A stretch of DNA of 64,000 nucleotides from assembly GCA_051656645.1 (NCBI GenBank), contig JBOGCH010000046.1, positions 116,588 to 180,587 on the forward strand, read 5' to 3'. Under the pieces are notes generated by a model. That model saw nothing but the letters and a program-made list of their open reading frames with translations. It ran no database searches and was not told the DNA's origin. Numbering within the stretch: the first letter of the stretch is position 1; each line of letters begins with the position of its first letter. The stretch comes from JBOGCH01 sp051656645 (GTDB lineage: Bacteria > Bacteroidota > Bacteroidia > Bacteroidales > Marinifilaceae). The translations under genes and the position numbers were made by a program. Shown here in pieces: positions 39,294 through 48,046 of the stretch.

Positions 39294-40294
39294 TTTATTT
39301 AATTAAAAGAATATATTTATTATGTTTCGTTTTATGTCTAATATGCGGCTGCGAGCGCCGAGAACTAGACTATAGTTATAAGGATTTGGCAGAATTAAAC
39401 GTTTTATTCGATTGGAGTAAAGCTGGTATTAATCCTAAGGCCGCAACAGTCTTATTTTATAGAAAGGGATACGACACACCTATAGTTCATCTTACAAATT
39501 TTGATCTTTCGGAAGTTCATCTACCTAAAGGAGTATACAATATTATAGGTTTTAATGAGACTACAGACGGTTTTGACAATGTTGCTTTTAGAGAAATTAA
39601 TGACTATAACACTTTAGAAGCATATGCAAAACCACTGATTGTACGCTCAAAAGGAGTTGCCGATGACTTTGTAGAGAATCCTGATACACTAGGAGCATAT
39701 ACAATACTAAACTTTTCTGTAACAGAGGAGATGATTGAGAAAACTAAGCTAAGAGCTGCCGGCAATGAAATGATCGAAGAAAAGGACACTGTTAAGTTGT
39801 ATCCTGAACGCGTTATTGCCACAGCTGAGGTGATAGTTCACGTTAAAGGACTAAATAACATATATACCGCTAAAGGGGCTATTTATGGATTTTCAAACTC
39901 TGTAAAACTATTAGCAAAAGAATACACAAACAATACGTCCAGCCATATTGTAAACTTTACAACTGCAACTTATTATGGGGATTCGGAGAAAGATGGTATT
40001 CTACAAGGGAAATTAACTCTCTTCGAACTTCCCTCTGGCAAGAACGTTATATTTCGTTTTAGCTCACTACTCGTAGACGTAGATCATACGCCATACATTA
40101 AGGATGTTGATATCACATCCATGATTACTAAAGTGAGACACACATACAACAACCACTATATTATTGAGGTGGGAACGAGGGAGAATCCTGTTATTACTCC
40201 ACCCGATGTTGATCATGGCCCTGAGTCCGGCTTTAATCCAGATGTTGACGACTGGGGAGATCCTGAGGATATATTTATTGATTCCTTTAATTAA
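39290..40294 (+). CDS. DUF5119/Mfa2-like fimbrial anchor lipoprotein
   Basis: A 334-residue lipoprotein (signal ending LICGC at about residue 20, then ERRELDYSY). The N-terminus with LNVLFDWSKAG and the following conserved strands fit DUF5119, related to FimB/Mfa2 fimbrial anchors, which hold the pilus to the outer membrane and limit its length. It overlaps the DUF3575 gene by four bases and precedes the fimbrillin genes by 30 bases. Confidence 0.82.
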   Translation: MIYLIKRIYLLCFVLCLICGCERRELDYSYKDLAELNVLFDWSKAGINPKAATVLFYRKGYDTPIVHLTNFDLSEVHLPKGVYNIIGFNETTDGFDNVAFREINDYNTLEAYAKPLIVRSKGVADDFVENPDTLGAYTILNFSVTEEMIEKTKLRAAGNEMIEEKDTVKLYPERVIATAEVIVHVKGLNNIYTAKGAIYGFSNSVKLLAKEYTNNTSSHIVNFTTATYYGDSEKDGILQGKLTLFELPSGKNVIFRFSSLLVDVDHTPYIKDVDITSMITKVRHTYNNHYIIEVGTRENPVITPPDVDHGPESGFNPDVDDWGDPEDIFIDSFN

Positions 40295-40324
40295 AACTAT
40301 ATTATTAATTTAAACCACTTTATT

Positions 40325-41320
40325 ATGAAACAGATTTTTATGGGATTAGCTGCGACTGTATTGTTATTTAGTTGCGCTACAGATGATGTTACAGAAAAAA
40401 AAGTAACAGACAATAAAATAGCATTCAGTCCATTTGTTGGTAAAAGCACGAAGGCGTTGGATATCGCTGGTGGAACAGCTCTGCAAGCTTCAACTTTTAA
40501 TATTTTAGTTTCAAACTCCGAAGGCTCCGGCGCAACTATGGGTACCGGATTTCAAAACTATGTAGAGTCTGTTGTTTCCTATACAGCACTTCAAGGATGG
40601 ACATCGAACCCTGTACTATATTGGCAAGAAGATAATAGTTACCTAGATTTTTTAGCTGTAGCAAATAATGCAACTTACACAATTACGGATAACGCGGGTG
40701 CTGCTCCTACTGTAGCATTTACAAATGCTCTTGCAGATGCTGGACAGCACCAGGATCTACTTGTTGCTTATACTCCATATAAAAATTCGGGAGCTCTAAG
40801 TCTAGATTTTAAGCATGTATTATCAAAAATTGCTTTTAGCGCTAAAACGGATAGTCCCGATCTAAGAATTGAAGTTATACAAATAACACTAAATGGAGTT
40901 ATTAATTCCGGAACATACAATACTGCAGGGACAAGTGTGTCTACATTAGGGACATGGTCAACAGTTGGTACCGGGACAACCGGTTATAACGCGGTATTAA
41001 AAGCGTCTCCTGGAAATCAAGTCAGTTCGAATACAGCATTTTCTGACATTACCGACACAAATGGAGCAATATTGATTATTCCACAAACTACTGACGGAAT
41101 GCTAAATGTTAAATACAAAGTATACCAAAACAATGAGCTAGTTGCCGATTACTCTACAACAGGTAAGGATGTGCAATTAACTACTGATTGGCTACCAGGC
41201 AAGTACTATAGATATAACTTAACATTAAAAACAGGTGTATCTCCTATTCAGTTCCAAGTAACAGTGGATCCATGGGCAAACGCATCTGATGAAAATATCA
41301 TAGTTCCTCCTACAGCTTAA
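40325..41320 (+). CDS. Fimbrillin-family protein, probable pilus subunit
   Basis: A 331-residue lipoprotein (signal ending LLFSC at about residue 17). Sequence and length suit the Mfa-like/fimbrillin family (LHS-like landmarks YWQEDNSYLDFLAVANN, LSLDFKHVLSKIAFSAK, ILIIPQTTDGMLNVKYKV). In type V pili the lipidated precursor is exported, cleaved after a basic residue in the N-terminal strand and polymerised by strand exchange; a candidate cleavage region is KSTKALD. It is the first of two fimbrillin genes, separated from the second by a hairpin, and is likely the major stalk subunit. Confidence 0.88.
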   Translation: MKQIFMGLAATVLLFSCATDDVTEKKVTDNKIAFSPFVGKSTKALDIAGGTALQASTFNILVSNSEGSGATMGTGFQNYVESVVSYTALQGWTSNPVLYWQEDNSYLDFLAVANNATYTITDNAGAAPTVAFTNALADAGQHQDLLVAYTPYKNSGALSLDFKHVLSKIAFSAKTDSPDLRIEVIQITLNGVINSGTYNTAGTSVSTLGTWSTVGTGTTGYNAVLKASPGNQVSSNTAFSDITDTNGAILIIPQTTDGMLNVKYKVYQNNELVADYSTTGKDVQLTTDWLPGKYYRYNLTLKTGVSPIQFQVTVDPWANASDENIIVPPTA

Positions 41321-41335
41321 GATTTGAATGATAAA

Positions 41336-41367
41336 AGAGCGTGTATATATAATTCTATACACGCTCT
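41336..41367 (+). terminator. Hairpin between the two fimbrillin genes
   Basis: A perfect 12-bp stem (41336-41347 with 41356-41367, arm AGAGCGTGTATA) and 8-nt loop, with no T-run afterwards. Its place between a likely stalk gene and a likely tip gene suits a partial terminator or an mRNA-stabilising hairpin that lowers expression of the second gene. Confidence 0.55.
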
Positions 41368-41388
41368 ATAACCACTTACATAAATGTT

Positions 41389-43503
41389 ATGAAACCAGTT
41401 CTATATACTCTTTGCGCACTCATAGGGATTTTATCCTGTAATACGGAGTGGGACAACATACCAAATAGCGAAATAACAGACCACCTCTCCTTTGAACCAC
41501 AATTCTCTGAAACGAAAGGAACGCCTTTAACTGCGACCACGTTGTCAAGCATAGGTATTTTTGGTTATCATACGGTTGGAGGTACATTCAATTCTGTAAC
41601 ATCAAGTCCTAATCTACTCAATAATAAGCTCTTGAGCAAAAGTGGCACTACATGGAGTTATACGCCTCTTGTATATTGGTCGGAGATTCCAGGTGATTAC
41701 GCGAGCTTCTTTGCCTATGCGCCTTATGCAACACCGACTAATGGAATTGAAGCCCCAGTATCTGGATATACACAAGGAACACCTTCAATAAAATACACTA
41801 TTCCTAAAGGACTTTCTAAACAGGTAGATTTAATGGTAGCTACCTCACAACTTAATCGCACAAAAAGTCAAGGTATTGTTCCTTTAAATATGAAACACAC
41901 ACTAACTAAACTATCTTTTTCGGCTGTAGGAACAGGAACGCTTAATAAAATTGAGATTGTTGGAGTTAAAGGTACCGGAACGCTTAGTTTAATGACCGAT
42001 GGGACAACTATAAACTGGAGTAATCAGGCCTATATTCAAGACGCCGGAGTTGACAGAGTATATCAAGCAGGACTTATCAATCCTTCAGGTGTACCGGTAA
42101 CAAATACAATCCAAAATGTAACATCGGATTCCGGATTTTTAATGATGATTCCTCAAACATTTGACTTAAACGATACTCGTGCTAAATTAAAAGTTTATCT
42201 TAATGGTTCTGTAACACCAAAGGAATATAATATTGTCAATTTGTTATCGGCAACGCCATGGCTACCCGGACAATCTATTAATTGTGTCATCATGACTGGA
42301 GAATCTGATACTGTAAACTTTATTCCAATGGGAAGAGCTAACTGCTATATGCTTAATCCGCTAACAGATGGTCGTACGCGCACTTTCCGTATACCTATAG
42401 ATAGAGTAAATACCTATTGGGGGGATGCGACCTACGGAAATACATCAAGTAATACCATCGGATTAAGCGACAATTGGACTATGGATGTAATTTGGAGCGA
42501 CATAAAGCTTCCAACTAGTAATATTGTAATTTCAAAATCTACAGGAACAGGTGCTAATCCAACCGTTAGCGGATATTTTGATGTTAAGGTGGCTTCCACA
42601 ACGCCCGGCATAGAAGGTAATATTCTTGTTGGAATAAAGAAAACCGGTAGTAGCGTATATTTATGGAGCTGGCATCTTTGGATTACAGCCTACCGGCCAA
42701 ATACTACAGGACCTACACATGTCTACAACGACGGATTAGGAGGAGACGCAAATTATGGTAAAGTACCTATATGGAGCGTTGCACCTGCCTTGGGTGGGTA
42801 TTTAGGAAAGCGCATTATGGATAGGAATGTTGGAGCCTTTAAACCGGGACAATATGATTTGCAGGAAGGTGACGAACTTAAATTAAAAGGAGCGCTTTAC
42901 TACCAATATGGACGTAAGGATCCATTCCCATCAAAAGTATCACTATGGAATGGCACAGGATCTACTAGTATATTGATCAACAACGGATTTACCACAGTTA
43001 ATGTGGCTATTAATAATCCAAAGACATTCAATAAACACCCAACTCAGTGGTGTTCTACAAATTTCCTTCAAGGATCTCTTTGGGCTGATAATCATTATAT
43101 ATCTAATACAGGATTAGGTAAAAGTATTTTTGACCCATGTCCTCCGGGATGGAGACTACCAATTAACGGCACCTGGAGTAACTTCTCGGATGGAAATGGA
43201 ACCTATCCGTCAAATGTAACACTTCAACCACTAGGATCTTTGACACCAAACATCTTGATCTATCAACCACTTGCGGGAGCGGCAGCTGTATACCCATTTG
43301 CCGGTATGCGAGACGGATCAACGGGAGATGTAATTCGCAACTATAAGTTATCGGGCGTTACATACTGGTTAGGCGCTATGTGGAGTTCTTCTATGCAGAA
43401 TGATAACTTTGGCTCAGCGTTTATTTACACTACTAACGGAGCAGATCCTTCATTAGAGCGAAGTAATCCTAACGGAATGCCTGTTAGATGTATTCAAGAG
43501 TAA
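41389..43503 (+). CDS. Large fimbrillin-family protein, probable tip adhesin
   Basis: A 704-residue lipoprotein (signal ending IGILSC at about residue 17). The first 310 residues repeat the fimbrillin pattern of the preceding gene (VYWSEIPGDYASFFAYAPYA, LNMKHTLTKLSFSAVG, LMMIPQTFDLNDTRAKLKVY). The remaining 390 residues are an extra C-terminal module with CPPGWRLPINGTW, resembling the Fibrobacter-major-paralogous-type domains found on surface proteins. A long, last-positioned fimbrillin with an added globular domain is typical of pilus tip proteins. A strong terminator follows. Confidence 0.85.
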   Translation: MKPVLYTLCALIGILSCNTEWDNIPNSEITDHLSFEPQFSETKGTPLTATTLSSIGIFGYHTVGGTFNSVTSSPNLLNNKLLSKSGTTWSYTPLVYWSEIPGDYASFFAYAPYATPTNGIEAPVSGYTQGTPSIKYTIPKGLSKQVDLMVATSQLNRTKSQGIVPLNMKHTLTKLSFSAVGTGTLNKIEIVGVKGTGTLSLMTDGTTINWSNQAYIQDAGVDRVYQAGLINPSGVPVTNTIQNVTSDSGFLMMIPQTFDLNDTRAKLKVYLNGSVTPKEYNIVNLLSATPWLPGQSINCVIMTGESDTVNFIPMGRANCYMLNPLTDGRTRTFRIPIDRVNTYWGDATYGNTSSNTIGLSDNWTMDVIWSDIKLPTSNIVISKSTGTGANPTVSGYFDVKVASTTPGIEGNILVGIKKTGSSVYLWSWHLWITAYRPNTTGPTHVYNDGLGGDANYGKVPIWSVAPALGGYLGKRIMDRNVGAFKPGQYDLQEGDELKLKGALYYQYGRKDPFPSKVSLWNGTGSTSILINNGFTTVNVAINNPKTFNKHPTQWCSTNFLQGSLWADNHYISNTGLGKSIFDPCPPGWRLPINGTWSNFSDGNGTYPSNVTLQPLGSLTPNILIYQPLAGAAAVYPFAGMRDGSTGDVIRNYKLSGVTYWLGAMWSSSMQNDNFGSAFIYTTNGADPSLERSNPNGMPVRCIQE

Positions 43504-43541
43504 AACCTATAACAAGAATATCTTTAAAAATCGGATGTCAT

Positions 43542-43577
43542 AAAAAACCAATCTTGGTATCGCAAGATTGGTTTTTT
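43542..43577. terminator. Bidirectional terminator after the fimbrial cluster
   Basis: A perfect 15-bp stem (43542-43556 with 43563-43577), 6-nt loop, A6 at one end and T6 at the other. It serves both the fimbrial cluster and the convergent fbp gene. Confidence 0.9.
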
Positions 43578-43590
43578 ATATATAGTAATT

Positions 43591-44598
43591 TTACTCCTCC
43601 TTTAAAAACTCTTGTAGCTTATCTACCATTTCTAGTGAACCTGTATAAAATGGAGTTCTCTCATGTATATTATGGGGCTCAAGTTCTAATATCCGCATAG
43701 AGCCATTTGTTGCTTTACCTCCTGCCTGCTCGGCAATAAAGGCTATAGGATTACACTCGTACATAAGACGTAGTTTTCCTTGTGCATGTTTACTTGTTTC
43801 TGGATAAAGGAATATCCCTCCTTTCAATAAGTTTCTATGAAAATCGGCCACCAAAGAGCCTATGTACCGTGAGGTGAACGGTCGGTTTGTTTCCTTGTCA
43901 ATTACCTGACAGTATTTTATATATTTCTTTACGCCGCTAGGGAAATGAGCATAGTTACCTTCATTTATAGAATAAATCTTTCCTGTGGTTGGCGTTTGAA
44001 TATTTGGATGCGAAAGGCAGAATTCCCCTATTGACGGATCGAGCGTAAAACCATTTACCCCCTGACCGGACGTGTATACAAGCATGGTTGATGAACCGTA
44101 AATAATATATCCTGCAGCTACTTGATCAACTCCACTTTGTAAAAAGTCGCGCTCTTCAACATCGCAGCCGGCACAGCTTTTACGTTTGTAAATGGAGAAT
44201 ATGGTACCTATGGATACATTTACATCGATATTTGATGAACCATCCAACGGATCCATACAAAAAATGTATTTGGCATTTTTACTGACACGATTATTTATAA
44301 AGATTGTATCTTGATTCTCCTCCGATGCTATACCGCAACACTCTCCGCTAGCCTCCATCTCCTGAATAAATACCGTATTGGCAAAAAGATCAAGTTTCAT
44401 TTGTTTCTCTCCTTGCACATTTTGAATTCCCGATTTTCCCAGAATATCTACTAAGCCCGCTTTATTTACTTCTCTGTTTACAATCTTCGCAGCAATTCCT
44501 ATGTGGTGAAGAATTCGTGAAAATTCGCCCGTTGCACCGGGTATCTCCTCCTGCTTTTCAATAATGAATTGATTTAATGTTGTTACTTTGTATGTCAT
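43591..44598 (-). CDS. fbp: Class I fructose-1,6-bisphosphatase
   Basis: A 335-residue cytoplasmic gluconeogenic phosphatase. The metal-binding motif DPLDGSSNIDVNVSIGTIF is decisive for class I; the C-terminal KLRLMYECNPIAFIAEQAGG is also conserved. A short cysteine-containing insertion (SCAGCDVEE) follows the metal site. The gene stands alone with its own promoter and shares the terminator at 43542-43577. Confidence 0.97.
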   Translation of the reverse strand: MTYKVTTLNQFIIEKQEEIPGATGEFSRILHHIGIAAKIVNREVNKAGLVDILGKSGIQNVQGEKQMKLDLFANTVFIQEMEASGECCGIASEENQDTIFINNRVSKNAKYIFCMDPLDGSSNIDVNVSIGTIFSIYKRKSCAGCDVEERDFLQSGVDQVAAGYIIYGSSTMLVYTSGQGVNGFTLDPSIGEFCLSHPNIQTPTTGKIYSINEGNYAHFPSGVKKYIKYCQVIDKETNRPFTSRYIGSLVADFHRNLLKGGIFLYPETSKHAQGKLRLMYECNPIAFIAEQAGGKATNGSMRILELEPHNIHERTPFYTGSLEMVDKLQEFLKEE

Positions 44599-44621
44599 AA
44601 TTAGTTAGTTTTGAAACATTA

Positions 44622-44655
44622 CAAATGTAAATAAGTCAACAATTCATTACGCAAA
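44622..44655 (-). promoter_or_regulatory. Probable promoter of fbp
   Basis: On the minus strand TTTG (44652-44655), a 22-base spacer and TACATTTG (44622-44629); both boxes are exact matches, the spacer is slightly long. It lies 23 bases before the fbp start codon. Confidence 0.5.
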
Positions 44656-44720
44656 CGTTTGTGTTAATGTTTTCCTAATAAAACTGGACCTATTTCCTGT
44701 TTATGAAACGAGAAATAGAA

Positions 44721-45395
44721 TTAAGAGTTTTGTTCAAAGCGCTCCAATATTTGCTCGGATGCTTTTATAGATGTGGTATACCAACGATATAGGGTTTCAA
44801 GCTCCTCTTGGTATGATAAATGCCAATTTACATCGCTTTGACGTACTCTATTAATTGTACTGTACATTACAAGAGCTGCGCATACACTTACATTGAAACT
44901 TTCGGTGAAACCGTACATAGGTACTCGTATATATTCATCGGCATGCTCCACCACAGTGTCTGATATTCCTTCCCACTCGGTACCAAAAACAAAAGCCATT
45001 TTACCTTTTGTAACGTCCAACTCCTCTAAGGTTACATCATCAGTATGCGGCGTTGTGGCAACAATACGGTAACCCTGCTCTTTAAGAGCTTTGATGGTGT
45101 CTAATGTATTATTCTCCCCTCCTTTATGCTGATGGATAGAAATCCAATCATGCGCACCACGTGAAATGGAATCACTTGGATTAAATTGGTTTCTATTTTC
45201 TATAAAGTGTACATCTTGCACACCAAAACAATCGGCAGAACGAATCACGGCACTATGATTTTGTGATTGGAATAAATCCTCCATTACCAGTGTCACATAT
45301 TTAGTCCTATCCTTAAGCATACGCTCAAATAGTTCACTCCGCTCATCTGTTACAAAATTACGTAAATAGGCTACTTTCTCTTCTAAACTTTTCAT
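44721..45395 (-). CDS. TrmH-like RNA 2'-O-ribose methyltransferase (SPOUT family)
   Basis: A 224-residue cytoplasmic protein with the three SpoU/TrmH motifs: SQNHSAVIRSADCFGVQDVHFIE in two parts near residue 40-65, MAFVFGTEWEGISD, and IRVPMYGFTESFNVSVCAAL near the C-terminus, which form the trefoil-knot AdoMet site. The closest described type is TrmH, which methylates ribose of G18 in tRNA; an rRNA target cannot be excluded. It lies downstream of the HU terminator and upstream of fbp on the same strand, with separate transcription likely. Confidence 0.88.
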   Translation of the reverse strand: MKSLEEKVAYLRNFVTDERSELFERMLKDRTKYVTLVMEDLFQSQNHSAVIRSADCFGVQDVHFIENRNQFNPSDSISRGAHDWISIHQHKGGENNTLDTIKALKEQGYRIVATTPHTDDVTLEELDVTKGKMAFVFGTEWEGISDTVVEHADEYIRVPMYGFTESFNVSVCAALVMYSTINRVRQSDVNWHLSYQEELETLYRWYTTSIKASEQILERFEQNS

Positions 45396-45462
45396 TCTTT
45401 ATTCAGCACGTTTACAATATACAATGATCCGACATCCTTAATGATGCCTAATAAAGACACAA

Positions 45463-45496
45463 AAATAAGGGATGTTTATGAAAACATCCCTTATTT
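45463..45496 (-). terminator. Terminator of the HU gene
   Basis: A perfect 15-bp stem (45463-45477 with 45482-45496, arm AAATAAGGGATGTTT), 4-nt loop, and on the minus strand a run of T's from the A-rich 45461-45465. It lies 18 bases past the HU stop. Confidence 0.88.
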
Positions 45497-45514
45497 CCTA
45501 TTTTTTATGAAATC

Positions 45515-45775
45515 TTAGGCTAATTCTGCTCCAGCTTTGAATTTCACCACTTTCTTAGCGGCAATAGTAATTGTTCCGCCTGTTTGTGGGTTTCTTCCTT
45601 GTCTCTCAGGACGCTCAGTTACAGAAAAAGTTCCGAATCCTACTAACGCTACTTTATCGTCGTTTTTTAAAGTCTCGGCAACAGTTTCCATGAAAGCCTC
45701 TAATGCTTTTTTAGATTCTGCTTTAGTAAGTCCTGACTTCTCTGCCATAGCATCGATTAATTGTGCTTTATTCAT
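45515..45775 (-). CDS. hup: HU-family DNA-binding protein
   Basis: An 86-residue nucleoid protein, close in length to HU (about 90). The family signature is complete: MNKAQLIDAMAEKSGLTKAE at the start, VGFGTFSVTERPERQGRNPQTGG for the beta-arm, ending VKFKAGAELA. Highly expressed genes need strong promoters, and this one has the best consensus promoter in the window 46 bases upstream, plus its own terminator: a single-gene transcript. Confidence 0.97.
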   Translation of the reverse strand: MNKAQLIDAMAEKSGLTKAESKKALEAFMETVAETLKNDDKVALVGFGTFSVTERPERQGRNPQTGGTITIAAKKVVKFKAGAELA

Positions 45776-45820
45776 AATATTATCTATTAATGGTTAGAAT
45801 TATTTTCATATTCACTTGAG

Positions 45821-45851
45821 CAAATATATATATTAATATTATTTAATCAAA
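45821..45851 (-). promoter_or_regulatory. Promoter of the HU gene
   Basis: On the minus strand TTTG (45848-45851), a 19-base spacer, TATATTTG (45821-45828): exact matches at both boxes with the usual spacing for the Bacteroidota primary sigma factor. Confidence 0.78.
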
Positions 45852-45880
45852 TAAATGAAAAAATATTTTTTTACTTAAAT

Positions 45881-46831
45881 TTATTGTTGCTCAGCTAAGT
45901 ATCTCTCTGCATCGATAGCTGCTTTACAACCCGATCCCGCAGAAGTAATACCTTGACGATAAACAGGATCCATAACATCGCCCGCAGCAAAAACACCCTC
46001 AACATTAGTTTTTGAGCTATTTCCTTCAGTTATAATATAACCTTGTTCGTCAACTGCTACATATTTAGCAAATACTTCTGAATTTGGATGGTGACCAATT
46101 GCAAGGAAGAATCCATCAATTTTGATATCCTTCTCAGCCTCTTCAGGTGTACCTTGTTTTGAGATTAAACGTGCACCTTCAAGTCCCATTTCTGTTCCAT
46201 AAAGTTCCTTTGTGTTGTGCTCAAATAATAACTCAATATTTTCTGTATTAAATACACGCTCCTGCATTGCCTTAGATGCGCGTAAAAAATCTTTACGTAC
46301 AATTAAATATACTTTGCGGCAAAGTCCTGCTAAGTATGTTGCTTCTTCACATGCAGTGTCTCCACCACCTACAACAGCAACGTCCTTACCACGGTAAAAG
46401 AATCCATCGCAAGTAGCACATGCACTAACGCCAAGACCTCTAAACTTCTCCTCTGTAGGTAAGCCCAAATATTTAGCCGTAGCTCCGGTTGAGATGATTA
46501 CAGATTCCGCTTCAATTTGTTTCTCTCCATCGATAGTTACCTTGTGAGGACGAGATGAAAAATCAACATCAGTCACAATACCAAAACGAATATCTGCTCC
46601 GAAACGCGCTGCTTGCGCACGCATATCTTCCATCATAACAGGACCGGTTACACCCTGTGGATATCCCGGGAAATTTTCAACTTCTGTAGTTGTTGTTAAC
46701 TGACCTCCCATTTGTAGACCGGTGTAAAGAACCGGATTAAGATTTGCTCTCGACGCATAGATTGCAGCTGTGTAACCAGCAGGACCCGATCCTATGATTA
46801 GGCACTTTACTTTTTCGATTGAGTTTTCCAT
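45881..46831 (-). CDS. trxB: Thioredoxin-disulfide reductase
   Basis: A 316-residue flavoprotein that reduces thioredoxin with NADPH. FAD-binding GSGPAGYTAAIYASRA is at the N-terminus, the redox-active disulfide in SACATCDGFF, the NADPH-binding GGGDTACEEA follows, and GVFAAGDVMDP is near the C-terminus. Full length. It probably also supports the thiol peroxidase encoded at 14825. A promoter and a 9-bp inverted repeat lie in the leader region. Confidence 0.97.
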   Translation of the reverse strand: MENSIEKVKCLIIGSGPAGYTAAIYASRANLNPVLYTGLQMGGQLTTTTEVENFPGYPQGVTGPVMMEDMRAQAARFGADIRFGIVTDVDFSSRPHKVTIDGEKQIEAESVIISTGATAKYLGLPTEEKFRGLGVSACATCDGFFYRGKDVAVVGGGDTACEEATYLAGLCRKVYLIVRKDFLRASKAMQERVFNTENIELLFEHNTKELYGTEMGLEGARLISKQGTPEEAEKDIKIDGFFLAIGHHPNSEVFAKYVAVDEQGYIITEGNSSKTNVEGVFAAGDVMDPVYRQGITSAGSGCKAAIDAERYLAEQQ

Positions 46832-46871
46832 CGATTTTATTTATTTAATTTGAATAATACTTACTTATATC

Positions 46872-46905
46872 ACACAACATTTTACCTCTATAGGACATGT
46901 TGTGT
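46872..46905 (-). promoter_or_regulatory. Inverted repeat in the trxB leader
   Basis: Nine-base perfect inverted repeat ACACAACAT (46872-46880) / ATGTTGTGT (46897-46905) with a 16-base spacer, immediately downstream of the predicted -7 box. It could be a regulator site or the first hairpin of the leader RNA. Confidence 0.4.
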
Positions 46906-46907
46906 TG

Positions 46908-46938
46908 CAAAACTATCAATTTTAGACTTCATTACAAC
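46908..46938 (-). promoter_or_regulatory. Probable promoter of trxB
   Basis: On the minus strand GTTG (46935-46938), 19 bases, TAGTTTTG (46908-46915). The -7 box is exact, the -33 box has three of four bases. About 75 bases before the start codon. Confidence 0.55.
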
Positions 46939-47669
46939 TATTAAGCCGATTACGTTGCGGTTAAAAAAACGTTAAACCAACGTATATAGGCCTTCAGCGC
47001 ATATATTAACTCCATTTTCTAAGCTACAAAATTATACTTCTATTTTTAATTTTATTATTTTAAACAAATCATTTTCCACACATCATATATTAAATTCAAC
47101 TTGTCTTATAAACAGAAGTAACAACACAATAACCAATGTACAACACAACTTCCTCATAAAAATACCGATAATTGGGAGCCCCTCTCTATCCTCTCTGAAC
47201 ACTTCTCACATCCACTCCATACATATTAGCCTTCTCGAAGAAATACAAAGGAGAGAAAGCAGAATGAGACAAACCGACATATTCATAACTTGCTAAACCG
47301 CCATTTTATCATTGAATATAGGTATGCTAAAACACAAATTTGTGAAATAATAGACAAGCAAAAGAGTGCTTTTCCAAGCAAACGTAATCACATTAGAACA
47401 ACAATTTAGCTATCTTACATAAATAATTCTCCATACAAGAACACCCAAAACATACCTACTCAACCCGCTCTATGAATGAGTAGATAAAAAATATTCAAAA
47501 AAAAGCGCAATGCAAACGTCTGAATATGTGAAATATACACCATGGGCACTATCTTTACATAAAGTTTTATCTACTTTTTTGTAACCCTCCCACCAAAACC
47601 AGCGTAATAATGAGTGTAAATGATGATTTTATTTTAGCTGTTATTTAGATTAAGATTATTTAGCACACA

Positions 47670-47896
47670 CCACGAAAGGGAGGGGAAGTTTATTTAACAA
47701 GCTGATTGTCGAGAGTTCTTTAACTTATGAGGTATTATCCACGAGACTTATACACCACGCACATACACACACCACATACAGACGCACATATTATAACATC
47801 TTTTCATAAGAGGTCTCCAATATCTTAGAAGTTTATAGAATAACGAGAATGTCTCCCTTAAACTAAAAAAAGAACTACAAGTAGTTCTTTTTTTTT
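47670..47896 (+). ncRNA. Candidate structured small RNA (6S-like shape possible)
   Basis: The evidence is indirect. A strong intrinsic terminator ends here without a preceding gene. Upstream of it, AAGGGAG (47676-47682) can pair with CTCCCTT (47853-47859), and inside this GAGACTTAT (47743-47751) pairs with ATAA...GTCTC (47806-47817, 3-nt bulge). A long closing stem around a large internal bubble is the general shape of 6S RNA, but I do not recognise the sequence and the 5' end is a guess. No matching promoter of good quality is seen. Confidence 0.3.
47865..47896 (+). terminator. Strong orphan terminator
   Basis: AGAACTA/TAGTTCT stem (47871-47877 with 47882-47888), extended by A-T pairs to about 13 bp, 4-nt loop, followed by nine T's (47888-47896). 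The A-run on the other side could allow termination on the minus strand too. No gene precedes it on the plus strand for over 4 kb. Confidence 0.85.
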
Positions 47897-47924
47897 GTAT
47901 TTATACATACCGTTAATTATTTTG
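47894..47924 (+). promoter_or_regulatory. Probable promoter of yggS operon
   Basis: TTTG (47894-47897), 19-base spacer, TTATTTTG (47917-47924; seven of eight to TAnnTTTG). The -33 box is formed by the end of the terminator T-run, so terminator and promoter are fused. Confidence 0.5.
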
Positions 47925-48046
47925 CGCTAACTTTATATCGTTTTCATATTGAAAATATCACTGTTAAAGTGATACAAAATAGGGCGAGACAGCCCTGTTT
48001 TGCATTCCAAAACATAAATATTGAAATTCAATTAATTACACGAGAG

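Larger units (their letters stand above)
46832..48046. other. Gene-free stretch between trxB and yggS
   Basis: About 1.2 kb with no credible coding frame on either strand and no tRNA-like sequence. It has the trxB promoter at the left, three DnaA-box-like 9-mers (TTTTCCACA 47082-47090, TTATCCACG 47735-47743, TTATACACC 47748-47756), a strong plus-strand terminator at 47865-47896 not preceded by any gene, and the yggS promoter. A non-coding RNA gene at about 47670-47896 would explain the terminator. Confidence 0.6.

Noticed and set aside
47969..48046. Extended start of YggS
   Set aside because: Family N-termini begin close to the ATG at 48047; the extra 26 residues look like translated leader.
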